Below, one piece after another: positions 1-5,944 of a stretch of DNA of 7,130 nucleotides. A program made the position numbers and the translations under genes. Source of the stretch: Chloroflexota bacterium (GTDB lineage Bacteria > Chloroflexota > Ktedonobacteria > Ktedonobacterales > Ktedonobacteraceae); NCBI GenBank assembly GCA_005881995.1, contig VBHV01000259.1, positions 1 to 7,130 of the forward strand, written 5' to 3'. Below the pieces are notes generated by a model. That model made no database searches, was not told the origin of the DNA, and saw only the letters and a program-made list of their open reading frames with translations. Within the stretch, counting starts at the first letter, position 1. Each line of letters starts with the position of its first letter.

Positions 1-6
1 GATTTC

Positions 7-1788
7 ATGCCACAGATGCCCCTTCCCACTCTTGACGCTCGACAAAAGTCGATACCGGAGACGCCGCCCATCGCTTCGCCTGCACAAGCGACGCCCAAAA
101 CAGAGCCACTACAACCTGAAAGGGTTTCCCGCCCAAGGCCACCTCACATGCCGTCGCCAGACCTGTGGATGCAGCAAAAACAACGCCTGGCCGAGCAGCG
201 CACTAAACAGGAACCAGCTATTCCCACGCAGCCCCTTACCAGTTCAGCAGGCGAAAATCGCCGTCAGGAATCAGCTATTCCCACGCAGCCCCTTACCATT
301 TCAGCAGGCGAAAATCGCCGGCAAGAATTCGTTGGTTTCAATTCGACCGCCTCATCTTCGCAAAGGCTGTCGTGGCACGATATGCCGACAAGGCACCTCG
401 ACCACGGAATAACCAACGATGCAAACGGCCAGGGCAATGGTACATACAAACAGGTCGACCACCAGGAGCTAGCGCTCTTCAGTCCTGAAAGCTTCGCGTA
501 TACCAGCAAAGCCGCCGAACACTGGCGCAAAAGCTGGCGAGATCGACAATACGCCGAGGCCGGACCAGCTGAGGCTGTATCTAAAGGGCAGGCATCTGTC
601 CCCTCGCCGCTGATGGCCATGCAAAACAGTTTTGGTCGCATGCGCGCCATCATCAACAAACAAAAGCAGGATACGAGCAGTTCCAACCTTGGTTTCTGGG
701 TGACGCTTTTCCTCATGATCTGCCTCATCGGCGGCCTGGGGACGTATATCGTCTCGACCTACCTGCCCAACGCCTCTTTCGGAGCCGCGCATATCGCACC
801 ACCTGGAGCATCACAACAGGCATCCTTAGCGCTAGAGGGAACATCCTCGACAACATTTATGATTGGTCAGGCTTTGCATGTGCACGGGGAACACTTCGGC
901 GCGAACGATCCTATTCGCATCTTGCTTGATACCACCACGCCCATACTTTCAGTACAGGCAAATGACCAGGGCGCCTTTGACACAACTCTGTCCATAAGCA
1001 ACAATTGGCCTGTCGGGACTCGCATTATCCAGGCAATCGATGATCGCGCCAATATGAGCGCCTACCTGGATATCCAGGTCAACCCGGCTGCTTCTCCTGT
1101 CACCAGTAGTCCAAACCTCAGCGTCACACTCAATGGAAAGGCTATCCAGTCCTTGCCATTTTCCTATCAAATAGGTCAGTCCGCTCCGGAAGCGCAACGT
1201 ATTACGATTACCAACACGAGTGGCAAGCCCTTGTATTGGTCAGCCGCGGCAAGCACGGATCACAATTTGAACTGGCTGACCATCGCGGACAACGATATCG
1301 AGGGTCAGCTGGATATCTCCCAACCGCATTCCATCGGCATTGGCGTCAACGTTACGGGCCTTGGTAGTTCTCCCGCGAATAAGCCTTACAGGGGGCAAAT
1401 CACCTTCACCATCAATTCAAACGAAGAGTTGACACTGCCTGTACAATTGACCATAATAGATGCTATACCCGAGATGATTTTCAGTCCTGAGCCGATCCTG
1501 GCTGTAGCAAATCCAGATGGCACCTGCCAATCTGGAGTAACATTGACACTGATCAACTTAGGCACGGCTGTTATCCATTGGAGCGTGAATCCCGATCCGA
1601 AGGACAATATCCAGTTCATCGATGACAGGGGCAATGTGAAGGAAACAGGCGACCTGGAGTCTTCTGGTACGAATGGCGATACCGTAATACTAACCTTGCG
1701 TTGCTTTGCTATCCAAAAAGGGCAGCGATATGCCGTACAGATCTTTGCTAATTCATTGCAGTGGGATGAAACGGTGATCGTTCAGTAA
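7..1788 (+). CDS. Large single-pass membrane protein with proline-rich cytoplasmic region and Ig/BACON-like ectodomains, function unknown (5' end uncertain)
   Basis: I do not recognise a named family over the full 593 residues. Residues 1-227 are hydrophilic, rich in Pro, Gln and Ser, and look disordered; they include two copies of a 19-residue repeat (68-86 and 87-105). A single strongly hydrophobic segment at about 229-251 follows basic residues (RMRAIINKQKQ), which predicts N-in/C-out topology. Outside the membrane come three beta-rich modules: about 274-360, IPT/TIG-like or carboxypeptidase-regulatory-like (FMIGQALHVHGEHFGANDPI); about 370-485, BACON-like (ITITNTSGKPLYWSA, NWLTI); and about 486-593, another Ig-like module with two Cys (CQSG, LRCF) that might pair. 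The module assignments are inferred from pattern, not from a search. The frame is open to base 1 and only six bases precede the ATG, so the gene may begin further left. A surface-binding or adhesion role is possible but not shown. Confidence 0.8.
   Translation: MPQMPLPTLDARQKSIPETPPIASPAQATPKTEPLQPERVSRPRPPHMPSPDLWMQQKQRLAEQRTKQEPAIPTQPLTSSAGENRRQESAIPTQPLTISAGENRRQEFVGFNSTASSSQRLSWHDMPTRHLDHGITNDANGQGNGTYKQVDHQELALFSPESFAYTSKAAEHWRKSWRDRQYAEAGPAEAVSKGQASVPSPLMAMQNSFGRMRAIINKQKQDTSSSNLGFWVTLFLMICLIGGLGTYIVSTYLPNASFGAAHIAPPGASQQASLALEGTSSTTFMIGQALHVHGEHFGANDPIRILLDTTTPILSVQANDQGAFDTTLSISNNWPVGTRIIQAIDDRANMSAYLDIQVNPAASPVTSSPNLSVTLNGKAIQSLPFSYQIGQSAPEAQRITITNTSGKPLYWSAAASTDHNLNWLTIADNDIEGQLDISQPHSIGIGVNVTGLGSSPANKPYRGQITFTINSNEELTLPVQLTIIDAIPEMIFSPEPILAVANPDGTCQSGVTLTLINLGTAVIHWSVNPDPKDNIQFIDDRGNVKETGDLESSGTNGDTVILTLRCFAIQKGQRYAVQIFANSLQWDETVIVQ
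208..321 (+). repeat. In-frame 57-bp tandem duplication (two copies) within the first gene
   Basis: The units at 208-264 and 265-321 are each 57 bp and differ at only three positions by eye. Because 57 is a multiple of three, the duplication adds 19 residues (QE-[PS]-AIPTQPLT-[SI]-SAGENRR) without changing the frame. It lies in the disordered cytoplasmic part. The high identity suggests recent slippage or unequal exchange. Confidence 0.92.
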
Positions 1789-1852
1789 GAGCAGAAGTAG
1801 CGCAACTTCTTACAGCAATATTTAGCACAACCCGGGAGGATCAACCTGACCT

Positions 1853-2356
1853 ATGAGCCCTCAGTTCTTGACACTTTTTAGCGCGGTTTTTATCCTCCTT
1901 GGTGCGTATAACCTGTTCACCGGGTTGAAACGCATGCGCGAGGCCAGGATACGCGAGATACCTTTTACCTGGTACAAGCAGATCAACCTGTTGACCGGCA
2001 CTGAATATATCTTGCTGGCCCTGGTCTTTATACTCAGCACCGCCTACCGTGACAACACGCTCCCCCCCGGCTTGAAGAACATTGTGCTCCCGCTGTATTT
2101 AGTATTTTTGCTGGCGGCGGCTGTTCTGGCGGGCCTTGTCATCCGCCAGGGTATTCTGAATACACGTATGCTGCGCGCTCAGGCAAAATCAGGCGGTAGT
2201 ACGCAAACTGCAAACCGCAATGGAGCAAGCCCGGTCAGGGAGGTGGAGGCTGACCGTGCCGAGGATGATACTCAACGAGTGGTATACGTTGAACGCAGGC
2301 GGGAACGCCGCCGCAATGCAGCTGCTGCGCGCCGCAGACGCGCGGGGAAAGCGTAA
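1853..2356 (+). CDS. Small three-TM membrane protein with highly basic C-terminal tail, function unknown
   Basis: This 167-residue protein is not one I recognise. Three hydrophobic segments are visible at about 5-24, 44-64 and 76-97. The first loop is basic (LKRMREARIREI), and the C-terminal 70 residues are hydrophilic, ending in a strongly Arg-rich stretch (148-165: RRRERRRN, AAAARRRRAG). Such a tail would favour a cytoplasmic C-terminus and contact with phospholipid or nucleic acid, but that is inference. The start is supported by GGGAGGA at 1834-1840, with a rather long 12-nt spacing. It follows the first gene by 64 bp on the same strand, so co-transcription is plausible. No domain points to a function. 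Confidence 0.75.
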   Translation: MSPQFLTLFSAVFILLGAYNLFTGLKRMREARIREIPFTWYKQINLLTGTEYILLALVFILSTAYRDNTLPPGLKNIVLPLYLVFLLAAAVLAGLVIRQGILNTRMLRAQAKSGGSTQTANRNGASPVREVEADRAEDDTQRVVYVERRRERRRNAAAARRRRAGKA

Positions 2357-2475
2357 CCAGGATACTGCTTAAACTTTATTTGTAACCTCTTCAATATACT
2401 TGTTCTGCTTGCGTAGTACCCTGTTTTGCCCTACGATAAATGTGGTCTTTTTCTTTATAGTGAAAGAGGTGTCTC

Positions 2476-2856
2476 ATGCCACATTCGCTGCGTCTCGGCA
2501 AAATTGCCGGAATTGACATTTACATAAATTTCAGCTGGCTCATCATCCTGGTGTTTCTCACAGTATCACTCGCTACGGGCTGGTTTTCCCAACTCTACCC
2601 TCACTGGTCGCCCCCCACCTATTGGATCGTCAGTTTCATCGCGGCACTTCTCTTGTTCGTCTCGGTTCTCTTGCATGAACTCGCTCACTCTCTCGTGGCG
2701 CGCGCGCGAGGTTTGCCCGTGAAGAGTATCGTCTTGTTCATTTTTGGAGGAGTTTCTAACATTGAACAGGAGCCGGGAAGTCCAGGTGTAGAGTTCCAGA
2801 TGGCATTTGTCGGCCCGCTCGTCAGCCTAACATCCTGCTGGGTATCTTCAATCTGA
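2476..2856 (+). CDS. N-terminal fragment of the broken M50 protease (HExxH half)
   Basis: These 126 residues carry two membrane segments (about 17-34 and 50-66) and the HELAH zinc motif at 67-71, then the conserved FGGVSNIE and [15 protein letters not shown] blocks. The last eight residues (TSCWVSSI) are out-of-frame reading past the deletion junction. The fragment lacks the third zinc ligand, so it should not be an active protease alone. It has a good ribosome site and could still be translated. Confidence 0.7.
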   Translation: MPHSLRLGKIAGIDIYINFSWLIILVFLTVSLATGWFSQLYPHWSPPTYWIVSFIAALLLFVSVLLHELAHSLVARARGLPVKSIVLFIFGGVSNIEQEPGSPGVEFQMAFVGPLVSLTSCWVSSI

Positions 2857-2885
2857 TTCCTGGTTTCCCACTTGATGGAGGACGG

Positions 2886-3551
2886 GTGCTGCGCTCGATC
2901 GTCTGGAAGATTAATGGTAGCCTGCGTACAGCGACGCGAGTAGCCTCTGTGGTGGGCCAGATTATCGCCTACCTCTTCATTCTCTGGGGCATATTCCAGT
3001 TCTTCGGTGGCGACATACTGGACGGTATCTGGATAGGCTTTGTCGGCTGGTTCCTTTTGAGTGCGGCGCAATCGGCCAACTCCCAGGCCATGTTACAGTC
3101 TATGTTCCAGGGAGTCACCGTAGGCCAGGTAATGAATCCCGCACCTGTTACAGTCCCTGCCAACATCTCCCTGCAGAGGCTCGTTGATGATTACTTTTTG
3201 CCCCAGGCACTGCGCACTGCTTTAGTCGTGCAGGGTGATTACCTGGCAGGCCTGATAACGCTTAGCGATATTCGCCATGTGCCACGCGAACAATGGAGCC
3301 AGGTTCCCGTTGGTCAAGTAATGATCCCCCTGGAGCGACTGCACGTCGTCTCGCCGCAACAAAACTTGAATGATGTGCTGCCCTTAATGGCTGGCCGGGA
3401 TGTCAACCAGTTGCCAGTAGTGCAAGATGGCCGTCCCGTAGGCATTCTGAGCCGGGATGCGATCGTACGCTACCTGGAGGTACGGCGCAGCCTTGGCCTG
3501 GATGAAGCCGAAAGTAGGAAATCACAGGAAAAGGAACGATTGGTTGCCTGA
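2886..3551 (+). CDS. C-terminal fragment of the broken M50 protease (membrane segment plus two CBS domains)
   Basis: This is the second half in a different frame. The first usable start is the GTG at 2886, but family-conserved sequence in this frame runs back to 2829, including the Asp of PLDGG (codon 2874-2876), so the GTG is not a natural start. Hydrophobic segments lie at about 22-40 and 44-60. CBS1 spans about 79-132 (VGQVM, GLITLSD) and CBS2 about 143-199 ([17 protein letters not shown]). No clear Shine-Dalgarno precedes the GTG. If expressed, it would be a membrane-tethered CBS sensor without protease activity. It ends 30 bp inside the convergent folD frame. Confidence 0.65.
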   Translation: MLRSIVWKINGSLRTATRVASVVGQIIAYLFILWGIFQFFGGDILDGIWIGFVGWFLLSAAQSANSQAMLQSMFQGVTVGQVMNPAPVTVPANISLQRLVDDYFLPQALRTALVVQGDYLAGLITLSDIRHVPREQWSQVPVGQVMIPLERLHVVSPQQNLNDVLPLMAGRDVNQLPVVQDGRPVGILSRDAIVRYLEVRRSLGLDEAESRKSQEKERLVA

Positions 3552-4562
3552 TTGACAGGGCGACGAATGATGGCCAGAGCTACCAGGGCGACCGCGAGGG
3601 TCGCCCGTACAATACCAAGTTGCCTCTTTTACATGTAAACGTGTATTGTACGGGCGACCCTCGCGGTCGCCCTGGTACATCCGATGGCTACCCATAGTCT
3701 TGCTTTTGCCATCTACTTCTCGCCAGGCTGCCTGGACGCACTGCTTCAGCAGTAAGATATTCGTCAGGGGGCCTACACCGCCGGGGGTTGGAGTTATCAG
3801 GCTGGCGACCTCTTTCACCCGGGCAAAATCGACATCTCCGACGATGCCGCCACCCGGCGTTTCGTTGATGCCAACGTCGATCACCGCCGCGCCGGGACGC
3901 ACCATATCGGCGGTGATCATGTTGGCGTGCCCGGCAGCCGCGACCAGCACATCGGCCAGGCGCGTGAAGTAGGCTAGATTCTCGGTGCGTGAATGACACA
4001 CCGTGACCGTGGCATTTTTTTGCAGGAGCATCATGGCCAGGGGCTTACCCACCACATTACTGCGTGAAATTATAACCACCCGCTTTCCGGCAAGTGGTGT
4101 TTTCGTGCGTTCGAGTATTTCCATGACGGCGGCAGCGGTTGCCGGGAGAAAACTGGGCAGGCCGAGGAAGAGATTCCCAGCGCTGCTGGGGCTGATGCCA
4201 TCGATATCTTTGCTGGCAGCTACGGTATCGGCAACCATTTTTTGCGTGAGATGACCCGGTAAGGGCATCTGCACGATGATGCCCTGCGTCTCTTGATCTT
4301 GATTCAAGTGCAGCAATAGCGCCCGCAGCTCGTCGGGCGTGGTACGCGCCGCCAACTGCTCTATCCTGGCGGCCAGCCCCACCTCTTCGGCAACCCGTAA
4401 GATGGCTTTGCTATACACGCCCGATGCCGCGTCGCCTCCTACACGTACCACAGCCAGGCCCGGCGCTCTGCCCTGCATCTGCTTATATTTTTCAATATCA
4501 GCCCGCAATTCCGCCTTAATCTGTGCGCCCATAGCACGCCCATCCACAATCTGTGCCGTCAC
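3522..4562 (-). CDS. folD: Bifunctional-type methylene-THF dehydrogenase/cyclohydrolase FolD, with catalytic Lys replaced and a REP-encoded C-terminal tail
   Basis: FolD oxidises 5,10-methylene-THF with NAD(P)+ and, in bifunctional members, hydrolyses methenyl-THF to 10-formyl-THF in the cytoplasm. I start it at GTG 4562-4560, which has GGAGG at 4572-4568 five bases upstream and gives an N-terminus (MTAQIVDG) matching the family; an earlier GTG at 4574 lies in frame but overlaps this ribosome site. With this start the protein lines up without gaps with E. coli FolD as I recall it: Tyr50, VQMPLP with Gln98, KDIDG with Asp121 and TPTPGGVGP at 257-265. The catalytic Lys54 position is Ile (YSKAILR), Lys56 is Arg, and the usual PCTPxG loop is PATAAA at 140-145. 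The dinucleotide-binding RSNVVGKP block is intact. The core should end near residue 288; residues 296-346 are an extra tail encoded largely by an inverted repeat. The start overlaps the fchA stop as GTGA. Confidence 0.93.
   Translation of the reverse strand: MTAQIVDGRAMGAQIKAELRADIEKYKQMQGRAPGLAVVRVGGDAASGVYSKAILRVAEEVGLAARIEQLAARTTPDELRALLLHLNQDQETQGIIVQMPLPGHLTQKMVADTVAASKDIDGISPSSAGNLFLGLPSFLPATAAAVMEILERTKTPLAGKRVVIISRSNVVGKPLAMMLLQKNATVTVCHSRTENLAYFTRLADVLVAAAGHANMITADMVRPGAAVIDVGINETPGGGIVGDVDFARVKEVASLITPTPGGVGPLTNILLLKQCVQAAWREVDGKSKTMGSHRMYQGDREGRPYNTRLHVKEATWYCTGDPRGRPGSSGHHSSPCQSGNQSFLFL
3581..3677. repeat. REP/MITE-like element: perfect 35-bp inverted repeat with nested hairpins
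   Basis: The arms at 3581-3615 and 3643-3677 are perfect reverse complements by eye, separated by a 27-nt loop (3616-3642). Each arm is itself palindromic: GGGCGACC-N5-GGTCGCCC at 3586-3606 and again at 3652-3672. The loop holds a further 12-bp palindrome, TTTACATGTAAA, at 3628-3639. The GC-rich arms contrast with the AT-rich loop. No T-run follows on either strand, so it is not a classical intrinsic terminator, although it sits between convergent genes. The structure fits a REP/BIME-type or miniature mobile element; copies elsewhere in the genome would be expected but cannot be seen here. It encodes about residues 296-327 of FolD. Confidence 0.85.
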
Positions 4563-5185
4563 GCTCTCCTCCACGCTATCGCCGTCAACACTTGCTGATT
4601 GCCTTTCCGAACAAGTTGCAGCGCATTCTTCAGCTGAGCTCCCAGTTCATTTACCAGTTTCGCATTTTTCATTGCTTGTAAATTGATATTCACCATAGAT
4701 GACGCGCCCTCGGCGGCACTTGTAGCCAGTGCTGTAGCCGTTGCGATATCACTCAATACGTTGGCATTCCCAATTTCCGCGATGCGCACACAATACTGCG
4801 TGAGCTTTGCCGCACATTGCACCATCTCCAACGGCACTAATGCTGCCTCTACCAGTTGTTTTTGAATTGCAGCGGTACGGGCTGCCCGCTCCTCATCCGT
4901 TTCACGCGGCATTTTGTAACTGGCGGAAAGTCGTCCATACGCCGCTATGTCTTCCTCCAATAACTGCTGAAAACGCGCGCGCAGTTGTTCCGTTTGTTCC
5001 AGGATGTCTTCAACTTCCGCCTGCGCCTGCTCATAACCCGCTTTGCCCAATGTCAGCCGACAGACCATGCTGGCCAGGGCCGCGCCCATGGCACCGCTCA
5101 AAGCGGACGCGGAGCCCCCGCCTGGAGTTGGCTGCGCGGAAGCCAGGTCATCGAGGTAGTGTTGTAACGTTTGCTCTAAATACAT
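4559..5185 (-). CDS. fchA: Methenyltetrahydrofolate cyclohydrolase FchA (cyclodeaminase/cyclohydrolase family)
   Basis: The 208-residue product matches the FTCD cyclodeaminase-like/FchA family in length and blocks: ASAQPTPGGGSASALSGAMG at about 15-34, MVCRLTLGK at 40-48, EEDIAAYGR at 77-85, the KMPRETDEE loop, GNANVLSDIATA at 139-150 and a closing alpha-helical NINLQAMKN block. It is predicted to hydrolyse 5,10-methenyl-THF to 10-formyl-THF, which pairs it with the adjacent folD. No formiminotransferase domain is fused, so the stand-alone cyclohydrolase role is preferred over histidine breakdown. I chose ATG 5185 rather than upstream in-frame codons (ATG 5302, 5269) because family similarity begins there. 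It has only a weak GGGAAAA upstream and overlaps the end of a short leader ORF by 10 nt. Its TGA (4561-4559) overlaps the folD GTG. Confidence 0.9.
   Translation of the reverse strand: MYLEQTLQHYLDDLASAQPTPGGGSASALSGAMGAALASMVCRLTLGKAGYEQAQAEVEDILEQTEQLRARFQQLLEEDIAAYGRLSASYKMPRETDEERAARTAAIQKQLVEAALVPLEMVQCAAKLTQYCVRIAEIGNANVLSDIATATALATSAAEGASSMVNINLQAMKNAKLVNELGAQLKNALQLVRKGNQQVLTAIAWRRA
4568..4572 (-). promoter_or_regulatory. Shine-Dalgarno that fixes the folD start at 4562
   Basis: GGAGG on the - strand at 4572-4568 is followed by five bases (AGAGC) and then GTG at 4562-4560. It lies inside the last codons of fchA, so folD translation is probably coupled to fchA. It overlaps the alternative upstream GTG (4574-4572), which argues against that start. 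Confidence 0.7.
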
Positions 5186-5253
5186 TTGGTTTTTTCCCGT
5201 GCAAGGACACAATGAAGCGTACCTGGTGGACACGCTTCTTGTGTCAATTTCAT
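5176..5253 (-). CDS. Putative 25-codon leader ORF overlapping the fchA start
   Basis: The ATG at 5253-5251 follows AAGGAGGT (5265-5258) by four bases, the strongest ribosome site in the window. The ORF begins MKLTQEACPP, ends KTKCI and stops at TAG 5178-5176, seven bases into fchA, in a different frame. Overlap of stop and start suggests termination-reinitiation coupling to the weakly initiated fchA. The peptide has no recognisable domain and three Cys. A strong stem-loop (5206-5245) lies within it. It could instead be chance, or the remains of an altered fchA leader. Confidence 0.45.
   Translation of the reverse strand: MKLTQEACPPGTLHCVLAREKTKCI
5206..5245 (-). promoter_or_regulatory. Leader stem-loop upstream of fchA
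   Basis: On the - strand GACACAAGAAGCGT (5245-5232) pairs with ACGCTTCATTGTGTC (5220-5206), giving 14 base pairs with one bulged A and an 11-nt loop. It lies between the strong ribosome site of the leader ORF and the fchA ATG. No T-tract follows on the - strand, so it is not an intrinsic terminator; a role in translation control or mRNA stability is inference. Confidence 0.5.
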
Positions 5254-5311
5254 CTGTACCTCCTTGCATTCTAGCACAATGTAGCTCTCCAAGGAAAAGC
5301 ACTCAGAAATC

Positions 5312-5731
5312 TTATATTCCCGCCCAGTGAAGCCAGAGGGGATGCGCTAGCCAGAGCGCACCGAGCAATAGGAGCACCACCCCGATGATTGGGCTGAGAC
5401 GCTTGCCGCCTGGCACGGCCTTTTCGATCACCATAGCGCCGGTGAGCGCGGTCATCCCCGCCAGATTGCCCACTCCGACCCCGAACATGACGAGCATCAA
5501 GGCCCAACAACAGCCCAGGCAGTAACTACCATGCTGTAAACCCAGGCGCCATGCCGCACCTACACCCTTGCGGTAGTGGCGCATGAAGAAACCCAGTGGC
5601 GTGCGGCACATGTCCAGGCAGCGCCCCTTAAGGGGGCTGAACTGAAACAGACCGGCGATGAAGAATGTCACCGCGCCAATAAGCCAGGAATGAACTGCCA
5701 GCCACGGCCACAGAGCCACCAGGAGATGCAC
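5312..5731 (-). CDS. DUF2182 family membrane protein, N-terminally truncated (probable gene remnant)
   Basis: The product carries the hallmark half of DUF2182, a family of predicted metal-binding integral membrane proteins of unknown role: FQFSPLKGRCLDMCRTP (29-45), GLQHGSYCLGCCWALM (64-79), and an EK-containing helix near 100-107. Conserved Cys at 38, 42, 71, 74 and 75 and His67 are present. Intact members are longer and begin with membrane helices containing an AMMxPS-type motif; that portion is absent. Family-like sequence in this frame continues upstream of GTG 5731 (SIWTAFAAGAFLGDTLV) to about 5779, but TGA at 5794-5792 closes the frame. GGAGA seven bases before GTG 5731 could allow a shortened protein. 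The TAA at 5314-5312 is followed 58 nt later by the fchA leader ORF on the same strand. Confidence 0.75.
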   Translation of the reverse strand: MHLLVALWPWLAVHSWLIGAVTFFIAGLFQFSPLKGRCLDMCRTPLGFFMRHYRKGVGAAWRLGLQHGSYCLGCCWALMLVMFGVGVGNLAGMTALTGAMVIEKAVPGGKRLSPIIGVVLLLLGALWLAHPLWLHWAGI

Positions 5732-5866
5732 CAGCGTGTCTCCGAGAAAGGCACCTGCCGCAAAGGCCGTCCAGATGGAAGCATGTGCAGTTCAACATCC
5801 TTTCAGCTGTACGTTCTCAGCCATTATGATAACGATAGAGGAGAGTATTTTTCGCGGATGAGTCTT

Positions 5867-5930
5867 AACATTTCCGAGAGCATTATATCACTCATTTATG
5901 TTCAAGGGCGCTTTTGAGTCTGGAAATGTT
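5867..5930. repeat. 9-bp inverted repeat bracketing the extended -10
   Basis: AACATTTCC at 5867-5875 and GGAAATGTT at 5922-5930 are exact reverse complements 46 nt apart. Each has a direct-repeat TGAGTCT beside it (5859-5865 and 5915-5921). The region lies between two genes on the same strand and encloses the promoter element. It might be paired operator half-sites or the footprint of a small insertion; this is weak evidence. Confidence 0.4.
5882..5890 (-). promoter_or_regulatory. Extended -10 promoter element upstream of the DUF2182 remnant
   Basis: The - strand reads TGATATAAT at 5890-5882, a perfect extended -10 (TGnTATAAT). No good -35 lies 16-18 nt upstream; TTGAAC is present but only 12 nt away. 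It would start transcription near 5875 toward the DUF2182 remnant and the folate genes. It sits between two 9-bp inverted-repeat arms (5867-5875 and 5922-5930). Confidence 0.45.
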
Positions 5931-5944
5931 CTCCTCTTCTCCAA

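Larger units (their letters stand above)
2476..3551 (+). pseudogene. Site-2-type M50 metalloprotease with C-terminal CBS pair, disrupted by internal deletion and frameshift
   Basis: Intact relatives are polytopic zinc proteases that cut transmembrane substrates, with a cytoplasmic CBS pair that usually senses adenosyl nucleotides. Everything is here except the middle: the N-terminal membrane segments, HELAH (zinc ligands and catalytic Glu), [11 protein letters not shown] and FVGPLVSL in one frame; then [18 protein letters not shown] with the third zinc ligand Asp, later membrane segments and two CBS domains in another. In the family, roughly 30-60 residues including a membrane helix normally separate GPLxSL from the NLxPxxPLDGG motif. 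Here the two blocks abut at about 2827-2829 and the frame changes, so the net loss must be 1 mod 3. Translation from the start ends at TGA 2854-2856. AGAGGT at 2465-2470 is a good ribosome site for the ATG at 2476. Either a real inactivating deletion or a local assembly error would produce this. Confidence 0.85.

Noticed and set aside
1793..1810. AGAAGT/ACTTCT 6-bp hairpin just after the first gene, as a possible terminator.
   Set aside because: The stem is short and AT-rich with no following T-run, and the next gene begins 43 nt later on the same strand.
2409..2437. TTGCGT with TACGAT 17 nt later upstream of the M50 gene on the + strand.
   Set aside because: Only 3/6 and 4/6 matches to consensus; this is expected by chance in 119 nt of AT-richer spacer.
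3581..3677. The inverted repeat as a bidirectional intrinsic terminator.
   Set aside because: The stem is strong, but no T-tract follows on either strand, and it lies inside the folD reading frame.
3646..3972. A + strand open frame opposite folD, and other long open frames opposite folD and fchA.
   Set aside because: They mirror strongly conserved - strand coding sequence (Fol[10 protein letters not shown] and RSNVVGKP blocks; FchA PTPGGGS block) and show no family features of their own.
5268..5276. Extended -10-like TGCTAGAAT on the - strand ahead of the fchA leader ORF.
   Set aside because: A start 6-8 nt downstream would fall inside the Shine-Dalgarno at 5265-5258, and no -35 is visible at the right distance, so it does not fit the leader ORF. 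It cannot be excluded as a start for a transcript that begins with the stem-loop.
5186..5302. N-terminal extension of FchA to the ATG at 5302 or 5269.
   Set aside because: The extra 39 residues have no family similarity, and the strong ribosome site here is placed for the ATG at 5253 in another frame.
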